Shown here piece after piece: positions 45,450 to 54,578 of a stretch of 64,000 nucleotides of DNA. Position numbers and translations under genes: made by a program. The notes under the pieces were generated by a model. That model was not told the origin of the DNA. It made no database searches and saw nothing but the letters and a program-made list of their open reading frames with translations. Every line of letters begins with the position of its first letter. Position 1 is the stretch's first letter. This stretch comes from Paraburkholderia sabiae (GTDB taxonomy: Bacteria; Pseudomonadota; Gammaproteobacteria; Burkholderiales; Burkholderiaceae), in NCBI RefSeq assembly GCF_030412785.1, contig NZ_CP125296.1, forward strand, positions 744,001 to 808,000, written 5' to 3'.

Positions 45450-46322
45450 TCACTCGAAGATGTGCTTGAAGCGGCGTTCGGCGAGACGGCTGCAGCCCAT
45501 CACGATCGCGACATTCGCGATCAGCAGCAGCACCGCGATGCTTGCGCCGAGTGGCCAGTTCAGCGTGCCGAGGAATTCGTCGTAGGCGGCCGTCGCGACC
45601 ACTTTCAGACGGCGGCCGCCGATCAGCGCCGGCGTCGCGAAAGCCGAAGCCGACAGCGCGAACACGATGATCGAGCCGGACAGCACGCCGGGCATGATCT
45701 GCGGCAGCACCACGCGGCGAAATACGCGCAGCGGCGAGCCGCCCATCGACAGCCCCGCCCATTCGACCTGCGGATCGAGCTTCTGCAGCGTCGCCCACAC
45801 CGACATCACCATGAACGGCACCAGCACGTGCGTGAGCGCGATGATCATGCCCGTCATCGTGAAGACGAGACGGATCGGCTCGGACGTGATGTGCAGCGCT
45901 TGCAGCACGTTGTTCAGCACACCATTGTTGCCGAGCAGGATCTGCCAGCCGAGCGTGCGCACCACGACGGAAATCAGCAGCGGCCCGAGCACGATCAGCA
46001 GACACAGCGATTGCCACGGACGCTTCATGCGCGCGAGCACGATCGTCTCCGGCACGCCGAGCAGCACGCTCAGCAGCGTGACCGCGAGCGCGAGGCCTGC
46101 CGTGCGCAGGAAGATTTCGCCGTAGTACGGATCGCTCAATACTTCGGCGTAGTTCTTGAGTGTGTAGAGCGTCTGCACGCCCGCTACGTCGCTGAAGACG
46201 CGAAACGACAGTAGCAATGTCAGCACGAGCGGCACGAGCAGCAGCGCGCCGAACAGCAGCAGCGCGGGTGCGGACAGCAGCCACGGCGCCGCGCCCGCGC
46301 GGGTATCGTCAAGCGTTGCCAT
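45450..46322 (-). CDS. ABC transporter permease (PotB-like)
   Basis: A 290-residue permease with about six helices and an EAA-like loop (EWAGLSMGGSPLRVFRRVVLPQI). It overlaps the ATPase gene by 14 bases and precedes the second permease by seven. Together they form the membrane channel of the uptake system. Confidence 0.9.
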   Translation of the reverse strand: MATLDDTRAGAAPWLLSAPALLLFGALLLVPLVLTLLLSFRVFSDVAGVQTLYTLKNYAEVLSDPYYGEIFLRTAGLALAVTLLSVLLGVPETIVLARMKRPWQSLCLLIVLGPLLISVVVRTLGWQILLGNNGVLNNVLQALHITSEPIRLVFTMTGMIIALTHVLVPFMVMSVWATLQKLDPQVEWAGLSMGGSPLRVFRRVVLPQIMPGVLSGSIIVFALSASAFATPALIGGRRLKVVATAAYDEFLGTLNWPLGASIAVLLLIANVAIVMGCSRLAERRFKHIFE

Positions 46323-47379
46323 GAGCGCTCTCCCGGGTCAGCACACGCAGGTCGTCGTCGGTGAAGGCGAGGCCGACTTCATGGCCTTCCTCGGGCGGCG
46401 GCGCGCCGAAATTCGGCTGCGCGACGTGCAGCTTGCCGAGTTCCGTGTCGATTTCGAGCAGCCATTGATTGCCGATGAACACACGGTTCGCGACGCGTCC
46501 CAGCATGCGCGCATCGCCGTTCGCGAGCCGCACTTTCTCCGGACGGATATACACGTGAACCGCGCCTTCCACCTCGCGGCCTTCGTGCGGCACATGCAGG
46601 GTCGTGCCCGCGACATCGACTTCCGCACAGCGCGGATTGAGCCTGAGCACTTCGCCCGGCAGCGTGTTCGTGCGGCCCAGAAACGTCGATGCGAACGGCG
46701 TGGCGGGGCGCTCGTAGGCGTCGAACGGCGTGCTCAGTTGCGCGATGCGGCCGCGATGCAGCACGGCGATGCGGTCGCTCATCGTCATCGCTTCGACCTG
46801 ATCGTGCGTGACGAGGATCGTCGTGATGCCGAGGCGCTTCTGGATCGCGCGCAGTTCGATGTGCATTTCCTCGCGCAGCTTGGCGTCGAGGTTCGACATC
46901 GGTTCGTCGAGCAGCAGCAGGTCGGGGCGCATCGCCAGCGCACGCGCAATCGCGACGCGCTGGCGCTGGCCGCCCGACAGTTCCTTCGGATAGCGCGCGT
47001 CGAGCCCTTTGAGGCGCACCAGATCGAGCGCTTCGGCGACGCGCACCGCGCGCTCGGCGCGCTTCATGTTGCGCATTTCCAGACCGAAGCCGACGTTGCC
47101 CGCCACCGTCATATGCGGAAACAGCGCGTAGCTCTGGAACACCACGCCCATGCCGCGCTTCTCGGGGCGCTGGTTCGTGATGTCGCGGCCATCGAGCGTG
47201 ATGCGGCCCGCGCTCGGCGTGACGAAGCCGGCGATCATCTGCAGCGTGGTCGTCTTGCCGCAGCCGGACGGGCCGAGCAGCGACAGGAACTCGCCGCGCT
47301 CGACGGACAGATCGAGTTGCTCGACGGCCGTGAAGTCGCCGTAGCGCTTCGAGATGCCTTGCAAGGTGAGGAAGGTCAT
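46309..47379 (-). CDS. ABC transporter ATP-binding protein (PotA-like)
   Basis: The 356-residue ATPase has Walker A GPSGCGKTT, signature LSGGQRQRVAIARAL, Walker B LLLLDEP and the switch His (VTHDQ). A C-terminal TOBE domain follows, as in PotA. It energises uptake by the adjacent permeases. Confidence 0.93.
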   Translation of the reverse strand: MTFLTLQGISKRYGDFTAVEQLDLSVERGEFLSLLGPSGCGKTTTLQMIAGFVTPSAGRITLDGRDITNQRPEKRGMGVVFQSYALFPHMTVAGNVGFGLEMRNMKRAERAVRVAEALDLVRLKGLDARYPKELSGGQRQRVAIARALAMRPDLLLLDEPMSNLDAKLREEMHIELRAIQKRLGITTILVTHDQVEAMTMSDRIAVLHRGRIAQLSTPFDAYERPATPFASTFLGRTNTLPGEVLRLNPRCAEVDVAGTTLHVPHEGREVEGAVHVYIRPEKVRLANGDARMLGRVANRVFIGNQWLLEIDTELGKLHVAQPNFGAPPPEEGHEVGLAFTDDDLRVLTRESAHGNA

Positions 47380-47432
47380 ATGCGTCGGTCCTGTTCAGAT
47401 GCGGACGGTCTGACTGATGTGCGGCACGCGGC

Positions 47433-48497
47433 CTAGCGTTCGACCGAGCGGTTCCAGCGCTCCGTCCATTCCGTGCGATGCTGGTTGATCGTGCTCCAGT
47501 CCATCGCTGTCAGCTTGCCGACCTGCTCGGGACCGTACGGCACGCGCGCGGCCACTTCGGGCGTCAATTTGACCGTCTTGTTCACGGGGCCCAGACCGAT
47601 GCCTTGTGCCTGCATCGCCTGCACTTCGGGGCTCAGCAGGTACTGGATGAATTCCTGCGACAGCTTCGGCTGCGCGTTTTCCGCGACTGCGCAGGCGGCC
47701 ACCTGCAGCGCGACGCCGCCTTCCTTCGGATAGACGAACTTGAGCGGGAAGCCCGTGTTCTGCAGCGCGACCGCGCGGCCGCTTCCGTACGGCGCGAGGA
47801 TCACGTCGCCGGCCTGCATCAGGCCGTCCATTTCGCCGGGCGTCGGCGCCCACGAGAGCACGTCGGGCGCGACCTGCTTCGTCATCGCGTTGAAGCCGGG
47901 GTCGATGTTCTTCTCGCCGCCGCCGTTCATCCGCGCGAGCATCACGAGCGTATGCAGTCCGTACGTGTTGGTGATGGGCGGCACGCCGAGCTTGCCTTTC
48001 AGGCGCTTGTCGGTGAGCACCTGCCACGAGTCGGGCGCGGGCAGGCCGAGCTTTTTGAACGCCTCTTCGTTGTAGCCGATGCCCGTCGCCACCATGCCGA
48101 CGCCGACGGCCGTCGGGCCGAGCCGCGCGAGCGGATAGACGTCCTTCATCACGGGCGCGTCGTCGACCTTTGCGCACAGGCCGAGCTGCATCGCCTGGTA
48201 CATCGGGCCGTCGTCCATCACGGCGACGTTGATCTGCTGATGACCCTTCTGCGCCTGAAGCTTCGCGAGCGTGTCGCTCGAATTGCCCGCGACGTAGACG
48301 ATCTTCACGTCATGCGCTTTTTCGAACGGCGGAATGATCTTCTGACGATAGAGCTGCTCGTTCGAACCGCCGACGTTCGCGACATAGAGCGTAGTGTCGG
48401 CATGTGCATAGAGGGAAGCGGTCAGGCAGGCGAGAGACAGCGTGGTGGAGAGGACATGGCTCGTAAAACGGCAACGGCGGCGCAGCGTTTCTTGCAT
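47433..48497 (-). CDS. ABC transporter substrate-binding protein (PotD-like)
   Basis: A 354-residue periplasmic binding protein with a signal peptide (to YAHAD) and a type-2 fold: TLYVANVGGSNEQLYRQKIIPPFEKAHDVKIVYV, then VGMVATGIGYNEEAFKKLGLPAP. GGAGA lies upstream of the ATG. First gene of the nine-gene operon; it defines the substrate. Relatives bind polyamines, opines and iron; the ligand cannot be told here. Confidence 0.88.
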   Translation of the reverse strand: MQETLRRRCRFTSHVLSTTLSLACLTASLYAHADTTLYVANVGGSNEQLYRQKIIPPFEKAHDVKIVYVAGNSSDTLAKLQAQKGHQQINVAVMDDGPMYQAMQLGLCAKVDDAPVMKDVYPLARLGPTAVGVGMVATGIGYNEEAFKKLGLPAPDSWQVLTDKRLKGKLGVPPITNTYGLHTLVMLARMNGGGEKNIDPGFNAMTKQVAPDVLSWAPTPGEMDGLMQAGDVILAPYGSGRAVALQNTGFPLKFVYPKEGGVALQVAACAVAENAQPKLSQEFIQYLLSPEVQAMQAQGIGLGPVNKTVKLTPEVAARVPYGPEQVGKLTAMDWSTINQHRTEWTERWNRSVER

Positions 48498-48625
48498 GAC
48501 GGTGATCTCCTTGGAGTGTGGGATGGACGCTCTGGCGGCGTATCCATGCGACACAGTCTGGTCCGCTATGGTTATATCGTCCAATACGAATAAAATAGCT
48601 ATCCATACATCGCTGATATGGGTTG
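48498..48625. promoter_or_regulatory. Divergent promoter region of the oxidase operon and its LysR gene
   Basis: A 128-base gap between the binding-protein gene and the divergent LysR gene. Its right half is AT-rich and contains the 8-base palindrome ATAGCTAT (48595-48602) and a TATGG...CCATA dyad around it. This is where a LysR operator would be expected; no exact box can be fixed by eye. Confidence 0.45.
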
Positions 48626-49594
48626 ATGACGATGAACCTGAAACACGTCGAGGCGTTTCGCGCCGTCATGGTGGCCGGGTCGATGACGGCGGCGGCGAAA
48701 GCGCTGTTCACGTCGCAGCCGAATGTGAGCCGTCTGATCTCACAGCTCGAACGCGAAACGGGCCTGCTGCTGTTTCAGCGCAGCGGCGTGCGGCTGATTC
48801 CGACCAGCGAGGGCACAGCGTTCTTTCGTGAAGTGGAGCGCGCGTATGTCGGTCTGCAAGGACTCGCGAATGCCGCTGCGCAGATTCGCAACCTGGGCAG
48901 CGGACGTCTGCGCATCGCGGCAATGCCGTCAGCGGGACTCACGCTCGTGCCGCACGCGATCAAGCGTTTTCAGGCGCTGCATCCGGGCGTGACGGTGTCG
49001 CTGCATGTGAATACGTCGGGGACGGTGAATCACTGGACCGCGTCGCAGTTCTGCGATCTCGGCGTGGCGGTGTACATCAGCGAGGCTTCGAATTGCGATG
49101 TCGAGATGCTGTCGAAGGTGGCGGCCGTCTGCGTGATGCCGGCGACGCACCGGCTCGCGGCGAAGGCGTCGATCAAGCCGTCCGATCTCGAAGGCGAGTC
49201 GTTCATCTCGCTGTGTCACGGCGACGGCACGCGCGTGCAGATGGACGAGGTGTTCGCGCGCGCAGGCGTGCAACGCGTGCTTGCAATCGAGGCGCAATAC
49301 ACGGCGATCTGCTGCGAACTGGTGCGCTGCGGAATGGGCGTGACGCTCGCGCATCCTGTCGTCGCGCGCGATTTCGCCGGGCCGGATATCGCGATCAGGC
49401 CGTTCTCGCCGGCGGTGCTATTTCCGACCTATCTGCTGTTTCCGCCGCATCGGCCGCGCGAGCGGCTGGCGTCGGCGTTCGTCGACGTGCTGCGCGAGGA
49501 GCATGACGAACTGATCGGGAAAATGAAAGACATCGTGCCGGATTCGACGCCGAAGCGTACGCGCAGGCCAGGCGCCAAACGGGCTGGGCGGTGA
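48626..49594 (+). CDS. LysR-family regulator (OccR/NocR-like placement)
   Basis: A ~322-residue LysR protein with the helix-turn-helix KHVEAFRAVMVAGSMTAAAKALFTSQPNVSRLISQLERETGLLLFQR, an effector domain, and a basic C-terminal tail. The N-terminal sequence resembles opine/lysine-type regulators (OccR, NocR, LysR). Two ATGs (48626, 48632) are possible starts. It is divergent from the transporter-oxidase operon and is its probable activator. Confidence 0.9.
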   Translation: MTMNLKHVEAFRAVMVAGSMTAAAKALFTSQPNVSRLISQLERETGLLLFQRSGVRLIPTSEGTAFFREVERAYVGLQGLANAAAQIRNLGSGRLRIAAMPSAGLTLVPHAIKRFQALHPGVTVSLHVNTSGTVNHWTASQFCDLGVAVYISEASNCDVEMLSKVAAVCVMPATHRLAAKASIKPSDLEGESFISLCHGDGTRVQMDEVFARAGVQRVLAIEAQYTAICCELVRCGMGVTLAHPVVARDFAGPDIAIRPFSPAVLFPTYLLFPPHRPRERLASAFVDVLREEHDELIGKMKDIVPDSTPKRTRRPGAKRAGR

Positions 49595-49656
49595 TGCGGA
49601 AGGTTGCCGCGACGACGGCGCTGGCTGCGTCGCGGCAATTGCGTGGAGGTGCGTCG

Positions 49657-49977
49657 TTACAGATAACTGCACACGTAGTCGAGCGTTTCGACCACGTCGA
49701 TGTCGAAGCGGCTCTTGCCGGGCACCGAGAACGAGTCGCCCGCGGCGTACGTCTTCCACTCGTCGCTGCCGTCGAGACGGATGCGGCACTTGCCGGCCTG
49801 CACTTCCATCAGTTCGGGCGCGTCGGTGCCGAAGTTGAGCGTGCCGGGCAGGATCACGCCGAGCGTCTTGCGCGTGCCGTCCGCGAACAGAACGGTGTGC
49901 GACACGCACTTGCCGTCGAAGTAGACGTTGGCTTTCTTGACTACGGAAACCTGATCGAATTGCGTTGCGGCCGTCAT
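49657..49977 (-). CDS. ppnP: Pyrimidine/purine nucleoside phosphorylase PpnP
   Basis: A 106-residue cupin-fold protein (formerly DUF1255): [53 protein letters not shown] and the end [16 protein letters not shown]. It splits nucleosides with phosphate to free base and ribose-1-phosphate. The longer frame from 50052 has no ribosome site. Single gene, divergent from the MHS permease. Confidence 0.93.
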   Translation of the reverse strand: MTAATQFDQVSVVKKANVYFDGKCVSHTVLFADGTRKTLGVILPGTLNFGTDAPELMEVQAGKCRIRLDGSDEWKTYAAGDSFSVPGKSRFDIDVVETLDYVCSYL

Positions 49978-50130
49978 GGCGATGATCCTCTGGGTCGTTG
50001 TGAATGGATGCGGCGGCGCCCGATGCATGCGATGGCGCGAGCCCGCCATCATACCAATGCCGCGGACGCTCGCTGCCGATCATCCGGGCGTCGGCGGACC
50101 CATGCCCCGAACCCGGAGAAACCCTCAGAG

Positions 50131-50168
50131 CGTTCGATCATCGCGCAGTTGTGCGCGATGATCGAACG
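50131..50168. promoter_or_regulatory. Perfect 38-base palindrome in 353-base intergenic region
   Basis: The gap 49978-50330 between ppnP and the MHS permease gene contains no gene I can support. It holds CGTTCGATCATCGCGCA (50131-50147), a GTTG loop, and the exact complement (50152-50168): 17-base perfect arms. No T-run follows on either strand, so an operator or cruciform site is more likely than a terminator. Confidence 0.6.
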
Positions 50169-50258
50169 AAAAGGTGTATCGTTCGCTTGTGTATAAGGGC
50201 CCAGAAACGCTACTCTGCGGTCCATCTGGTGACATCTGACAGTCGCCAGCCTACAAGC

Positions 50259-50275
50259 GCAACATGCAATGTTGC
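50259..50275. promoter_or_regulatory. Inverted repeat upstream of MHS permease gene
   Basis: GCAACAT-GCA-ATGTTGC, perfect 7-base arms, 55 bases before the permease start. A further GCGCT/AGCGC dyad lies at 50292-50303. Likely regulator site or leader hairpin. Confidence 0.4.
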
Positions 50276-50330
50276 ATGGGACTGGAGGTAAGCGCTAAAG
50301 CGCCAACTTCAGTCGACATAGGAGACAACC

Positions 50331-51716
50331 ATGACTGCAGTCCCCACCACTGAGCCGCACGGTAAGCATCAGTCGAAGAAGGCCGCCGCGAGCGGCTGGA
50401 TCGGCTCGGCGCTCGAGTACTACGACTTCTTCATCTACGCGACGGCTTCGGCACTGATCTTTCCGCAGATTTTCTTCGCGAAGGGCAACGCGACAACCGC
50501 GATTGTCGCGTCGCTGGCGACGTACGGCGTGGGCTACGTGGCGCGGCCGATCGGCGCGTTCGTGCTCGGCCACCTGGGTGATACGCACGGTCGCAAGAAC
50601 GTGCTGCTGTGGTGCATGTTCATGATGGGCTTCTCGACGATCGGCGTCGGTCTCCTGCCCACGTACGCTCAGGTCGGCGTGCTGGCTCCCGTGCTGCTCG
50701 TGGTCCTGCGTCTGGTCCAGGGCTTTGCGGTGGCGGGCGAAATCTCCGGCGCAAGCTCGATGATTCTCGAGCACGCGCCGTTCGGCCGACGCGGCTTCTA
50801 CTCCAGCTTCACGCTGCAAGGCGTGCAGGCGGGACAGATTCTCGCCGCAGCCGTGTTCCTGCCGCTCGCGCACTACATGCCCACCGACCAGTTCAACACC
50901 TGGGGTTGGCGCATTCCGTTCCTGCTGAGCTTTGTGGTGATCATCGCGGGCTGGATTATCCGCCGCAAGGTCGACGAAACGCCTGCTTTCAAGGATGAAG
51001 GCCAACGTCAGACGCGTGCCCGCTCGCCCGTGGTCGACGCCTTCAAGTACAGCTCGCCGAACATGCTGCGCGTGGTGTGCATGTCGCTGATGAACGTGAT
51101 CCCCGTCGTCGCCACGATCTTCGGTGCGGCCTACGCAGTGCAGCCGGCCTACGGCATCGGTTTTGCGAAAGACGTGTACCTGTGGATTCCCGTCGTCGGC
51201 AACATCGTCGCCGTGCTGGTGATTCCGTATGTCGGCAATCTGTCGGACAAGATCGGCCGCAAGCCGCCGATGATCGTCGGTTCGCTGGTCGCAGGTCTGC
51301 TGGCGTTCGCCTATCTGTACGCAATCAGCATCCACAACGTGCCGCTCGCGTTCCTGATGTCGCTGCTGATGTGGGGCGTGGTCTATCAGGGCTACAACGC
51401 CGTGTTCCCGAGCTTCTACCCCGAACTGTTCCCGACGCGCACCCGCGTTTCGGCAATGGCGATTGCACAGAACGTCGGCACGGCGATTACCGCGATGCTG
51501 CCCGCACTCTTCACGGCCGTCGCGCCTCCGGGATCGACGAACATCTGGTTGACCGTCGGCGGCCTCGCGTTCGCCGTCACCGTGATCGCGTCGCTCGCTG
51601 CACTCAGCGCCCGCGAAACCTATCGCGTTCATATGAACGACCTGGGCCAACCCGACGCGAAGCCGGTCGACAAGACGGAGTACGACCGCCTGCGCTCCGA
51701 TGCGTTTGCCCACTGA
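50331..51716 (+). CDS. MHS-family MFS permease (shikimate/alpha-ketoglutarate type)
   Basis: A 461-residue twelve-helix permease with SALEYYDFFIYATASALIFPQIFF in helix 1, GHLGDTHGRKNVLL in loop 2-3 and QGFAVAGEISGAS in helix 4, typical of the metabolite:H+ symporter (MHS) family (ShiA, KgtP, ProP). AGGAGA precedes the ATG. The following gene for a shikimate-dehydrogenase-like enzyme (35-base gap) points to shikimate or quinate uptake. Confidence 0.9.
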   Translation: MTAVPTTEPHGKHQSKKAAASGWIGSALEYYDFFIYATASALIFPQIFFAKGNATTAIVASLATYGVGYVARPIGAFVLGHLGDTHGRKNVLLWCMFMMGFSTIGVGLLPTYAQVGVLAPVLLVVLRLVQGFAVAGEISGASSMILEHAPFGRRGFYSSFTLQGVQAGQILAAAVFLPLAHYMPTDQFNTWGWRIPFLLSFVVIIAGWIIRRKVDETPAFKDEGQRQTRARSPVVDAFKYSSPNMLRVVCMSLMNVIPVVATIFGAAYAVQPAYGIGFAKDVYLWIPVVGNIVAVLVIPYVGNLSDKIGRKPPMIVGSLVAGLLAFAYLYAISIHNVPLAFLMSLLMWGVVYQGYNAVFPSFYPELFPTRTRVSAMAIAQNVGTAITAMLPALFTAVAPPGSTNIWLTVGGLAFAVTVIASLAALSARETYRVHMNDLGQPDAKPVDKTEYDRLRSDAFAH

Positions 51717-51751
51717 ACCAAGAACCGTCGTTTGAGAGAGCACCCCCGACC

Positions 51752-52585
51752 ATGATTTCCGGAAAAACCACCCTCGTCGCGCACATCGGTTTTCCGACCG
51801 AAAGCTTCAAGTCGCCGATGATCTACAACCCGTGGTTCGAGCAGAAGGGTATCGATGCCGTCGTCGTGCCGATGGGCGTCAAGCCGGAAGATTACGAGCA
51901 GAGCTTCACGTCGATCTTCCGCTTCACCAATCTGCGTGGGGCGCTCATCACGATGCCGCACAAGGTGACGACGGTCGGGCTGGTCGATGAAGTCACGCCC
52001 GCCGTGCGCATCGCGGGCGCCTGCAATGCGGTGCTCAAACGCGCCGACGGCACGCTGCTCGGCGATCAGTTCGACGGCGCCGGTTTCGTACGCGGCGTGC
52101 TGCGCAAGGGCCGGCAACTGAAGGGCGCGCGCGTGCTGGTGTCCGGTTCGGGCGGTGTGGGTTCGGCGATCGCGGCCTCGCTCGCGGCCGCCGACGTCGG
52201 CGAACTGTCGCTGTTCGACACGCGCGCCGATTCGGCGGAAGGGCTCGCGCAGCGGCTGCGCGAGAACTATCCGGATCTGAAAGTCAGCACGGGTTCGAAC
52301 GATCCGGACGGCTACGACGTCGTCGTGAACGCGACGCCGCTCGGCATGAAGGAGGGCGATCCGCTGCCGTTCGACGTCGCGCGCCTGTCGCCTGACACCT
52401 TCGTCGGCGAAGTCGTGATGAAGTCGGAGTACACGCCGTTCCTGCGCGCCGCCCACGAAAAGGGCTGCGAAGTGCAGGTCGGCACTGACATGCTGTTCGA
52501 AATGATTCCCGCGTATCTGGAGTTTTTCGGCTTCGGCACCGCGACGCCGGAAGAACTCCGGCAAGCTTCGACGATCGCGTACTGA
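51752..52585 (+). CDS. Shikimate/quinate dehydrogenase-like protein
   Basis: The 277-residue protein follows AroE layout: an N-terminal substrate domain with MPHK (catalytic Lys, residue 71) and DQFDGAGF (Asp 108), then a Rossmann domain with VSGSGGVGSAIAASLAAADV. The substrate loop reads ESFKSP rather than HSxSP, so the first Ser of the S-x-S clamp is Phe. Together with the MHS permease this suggests a catabolic quinate/shikimate or related substrate rather than the biosynthetic enzyme. Confidence 0.85.
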   Translation: MISGKTTLVAHIGFPTESFKSPMIYNPWFEQKGIDAVVVPMGVKPEDYEQSFTSIFRFTNLRGALITMPHKVTTVGLVDEVTPAVRIAGACNAVLKRADGTLLGDQFDGAGFVRGVLRKGRQLKGARVLVSGSGGVGSAIAASLAAADVGELSLFDTRADSAEGLAQRLRENYPDLKVSTGSNDPDGYDVVVNATPLGMKEGDPLPFDVARLSPDTFVGEVVMKSEYTPFLRAAHEKGCEVQVGTDMLFEMIPAYLEFFGFGTATPEELRQASTIAY

Positions 52586-52595
52586 AGCACGCTCA

Positions 52596-52629
52596 CACGT
52601 CGGCGCGCGAAAGCGAAAGCGCCGACGTG
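52596..52629. terminator. Shared hairpin between convergent aroE-like and ohr genes
   Basis: Perfect 11-base arms CACGTCGGCGC (52596-52606) and GCGCCGACGTG (52619-52629), loop 12 bases, in the 49-base gap between two stop codons. No T-run, but the position favours a bidirectional terminator. Confidence 0.55.
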
Positions 52630-52634
52630 CTCCC

Positions 52635-53135
52635 TCAATCGACGACAGCGACGATATTCACCGTTCCCTGCCGCGCCATCTTCGCGTACGGACACAGACG
52701 CTCGGCATTGCGCACGAGTTCTTCCGCGACAGCCCGCTCGACACCCGGAATCCGCACCCGCACATCGATCACGAGCGCGTAGCCGCCGTCCATCGGATCG
52801 CGGCCGAACGACACCTGCACGTCGACGGCGATATCGTCCAGTTCTCTGTCGATACGCTTGCCGAGCAGGTTCAACGCGCCATGAAAGCAGCCCGCAAAGC
52901 CCGCGGCGAACAGTTGCTCGGGATTGGTGCCGTCGCCGGAACCGCCGAGTGCAGTGGGCAAACGCAGTTCGACATCGAGATTGCCGTCGTCCGAACGCGC
53001 CACGCCTGACGCGCGGCCATGTCCCGTCTCGCCGCCTGAAACCGTAACCGTCGTCGTGTACAACGGTTCGAAATCGCGGCCGCGATATCGGTCGAGTAGA
53101 GAAAGCGGGGGCGCTTCCAGCTTCTTTTTGTTCAT
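52635..53135 (-). CDS. ohr: Organic hydroperoxide resistance protein (Ohr/OsmC family)
   Basis: A 166-residue thiol peroxidase with the two family cysteines in FAAGFAGCFHGAL and RLCPYAKMARQGTVNI, plus LYTTTVTVSGGETGHGRA near the N terminus. It carries ~20 extra N-terminal residues rich in Lys/Leu compared with typical Ohr (~140). It reduces organic peroxides using lipoylated proteins. A LysR gene, not the usual MarR-type ohrR, is divergent from it. Confidence 0.88.
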   Translation of the reverse strand: MNKKKLEAPPLSLLDRYRGRDFEPLYTTTVTVSGGETGHGRASGVARSDDGNLDVELRLPTALGGSGDGTNPEQLFAAGFAGCFHGALNLLGKRIDRELDDIAVDVQVSFGRDPMDGGYALVIDVRVRIPGVERAVAEELVRNAERLCPYAKMARQGTVNIVAVVD

Positions 53136-53412
53136 AAAGCACTCTCGAACTTGACGACGAACATTACTTCCTCCCGGGTTCCCTGCAGAGCGACAGTGAA
53201 CCCGTCTCGATGCTAAGCGATCGGAAACGCGCGCGCTAGATTCATTCAGGGACTCACGGTGTTTCCTGAATGGCGTCAATCGCGCGATTTGTGTTCTACA
53301 CTGGGAAAGCCCGCCGAAAGCCGCACACTCCAGATATGCCGCGATTGTGCAGTGCGAGTATCTGTTTCTGGCGGGCCGAGCCAAGACTCCTGCGTCGAAA
53401 GTGGAGCCGTCA

Positions 53413-54441
53413 ATGGATCAACTGGATGCATCGCAGCATGCCTTTCGCGTTGGCTTGCCGAATCCCGCCGACGCGCTGTCCACCTGCTTTTCGACCAGCT
53501 ACGCGGGCATCATCGCCTTCATGGCGGTCGCCACGGAAGGCAGCTTCGCGAAAGCGGGGGAACGTCTGGGGATAGGCCGCTCGGCGGTCAGCCGGAATGT
53601 CCAGAAGCTCGAATCGCAGCTCAGCACACGGCTTTTTCTTCGCACGACGCGTTCGACGCATCTGACACGCGAAGGCGAACGCTTCTTCGAAAACTGCAAT
53701 CAGGGCGTGACGCATATCGTCGATGCAATGAACGACATGCTCGATCTGCGTGCGGGTCCGCCGCGCGGCCTGCTGCGCGTCAGCTCGACCGTGGGTTTCG
53801 GACGCAAGGTCGTGGCGCCGTTGCTGTCGCGCTTCTGCGAAGCGTATCCCGACATCGCCGTCGATCTGATGCTGGACGACAAGACGGCCGATTTCGCCGC
53901 CGAGCAGATCGACGTGTCGTTTCGCGACGGTTGCATCGAAGATTCGAGCATCATCGCGAAGCAGCTGGTGCCGATGCAGATGGCGCTGTGCGCGTCGCCG
54001 CTCTACGCGCAAAAACACGGCCTGCCCACGACGTTCGACGAACTGGCGCAGCACGAATGCATCAACCTGCGTTCATCGGGCGGTCGCGTGTTCGAATGGG
54101 AGTTCAAGATCGACGGCCATCTGCGCAAGTATCTGCCCACCGCGCGATTGACTTTCAACGATGCCGAACTGGTGCTGCGCGCGGTGCTGGAAGGACGCGG
54201 AATCGCGCAGTTGCCGGGCTATGAGATCGGCGACCACCTCGCGCGCAACGAACTCGTCATGGCGTTGCGGCGGCATGTGCCCGACGACCGGGGGCATTAC
54301 ATCTGCTATCTGTGCCGCCAGCATTTGCCGTCGCGCATTCGCGTGTTCGTCGATTTCATGACCGAGCAGATTCGCGCGCTCAATCTGCTTTGTCTCGACG
54401 ATTTCTACATGGACTTTCCGCAAGACGCGCATCAGGCGTGA
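53413..54441 (+). CDS. LysR-family transcriptional regulator
   Basis: A 342-residue LysR protein with an N-terminal extension of ~30 residues before the helix-turn-helix (IIAFMAVATEGSFAKAGERLGIGRSAVSRNVQKLESQLSTRLFLR). The effector domain and C-terminal extension follow. It is divergent from ohr with a 277-base gap in which I found no other gene. Target unknown; ohr is the nearest candidate. Confidence 0.88.
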   Translation: MDQLDASQHAFRVGLPNPADALSTCFSTSYAGIIAFMAVATEGSFAKAGERLGIGRSAVSRNVQKLESQLSTRLFLRTTRSTHLTREGERFFENCNQGVTHIVDAMNDMLDLRAGPPRGLLRVSSTVGFGRKVVAPLLSRFCEAYPDIAVDLMLDDKTADFAAEQIDVSFRDGCIEDSSIIAKQLVPMQMALCASPLYAQKHGLPTTFDELAQHECINLRSSGGRVFEWEFKIDGHLRKYLPTARLTFNDAELVLRAVLEGRGIAQLPGYEIGDHLARNELVMALRRHVPDDRGHYICYLCRQHLPSRIRVFVDFMTEQIRALNLLCLDDFYMDFPQDAHQA

Positions 54442-54578
54442 TGCAGTCGTGCGTTTTTGCGCGGGCCGCATTGGTGCTCGCGCGGAAACGCTGAGTGTTC
54501 ACGCGTGAATCTAGCGGGGTTGCGGCCCGGCTCCTACCATTCAGGTATGTCGACGTCGAGACCTGTATGGAGGGCACC

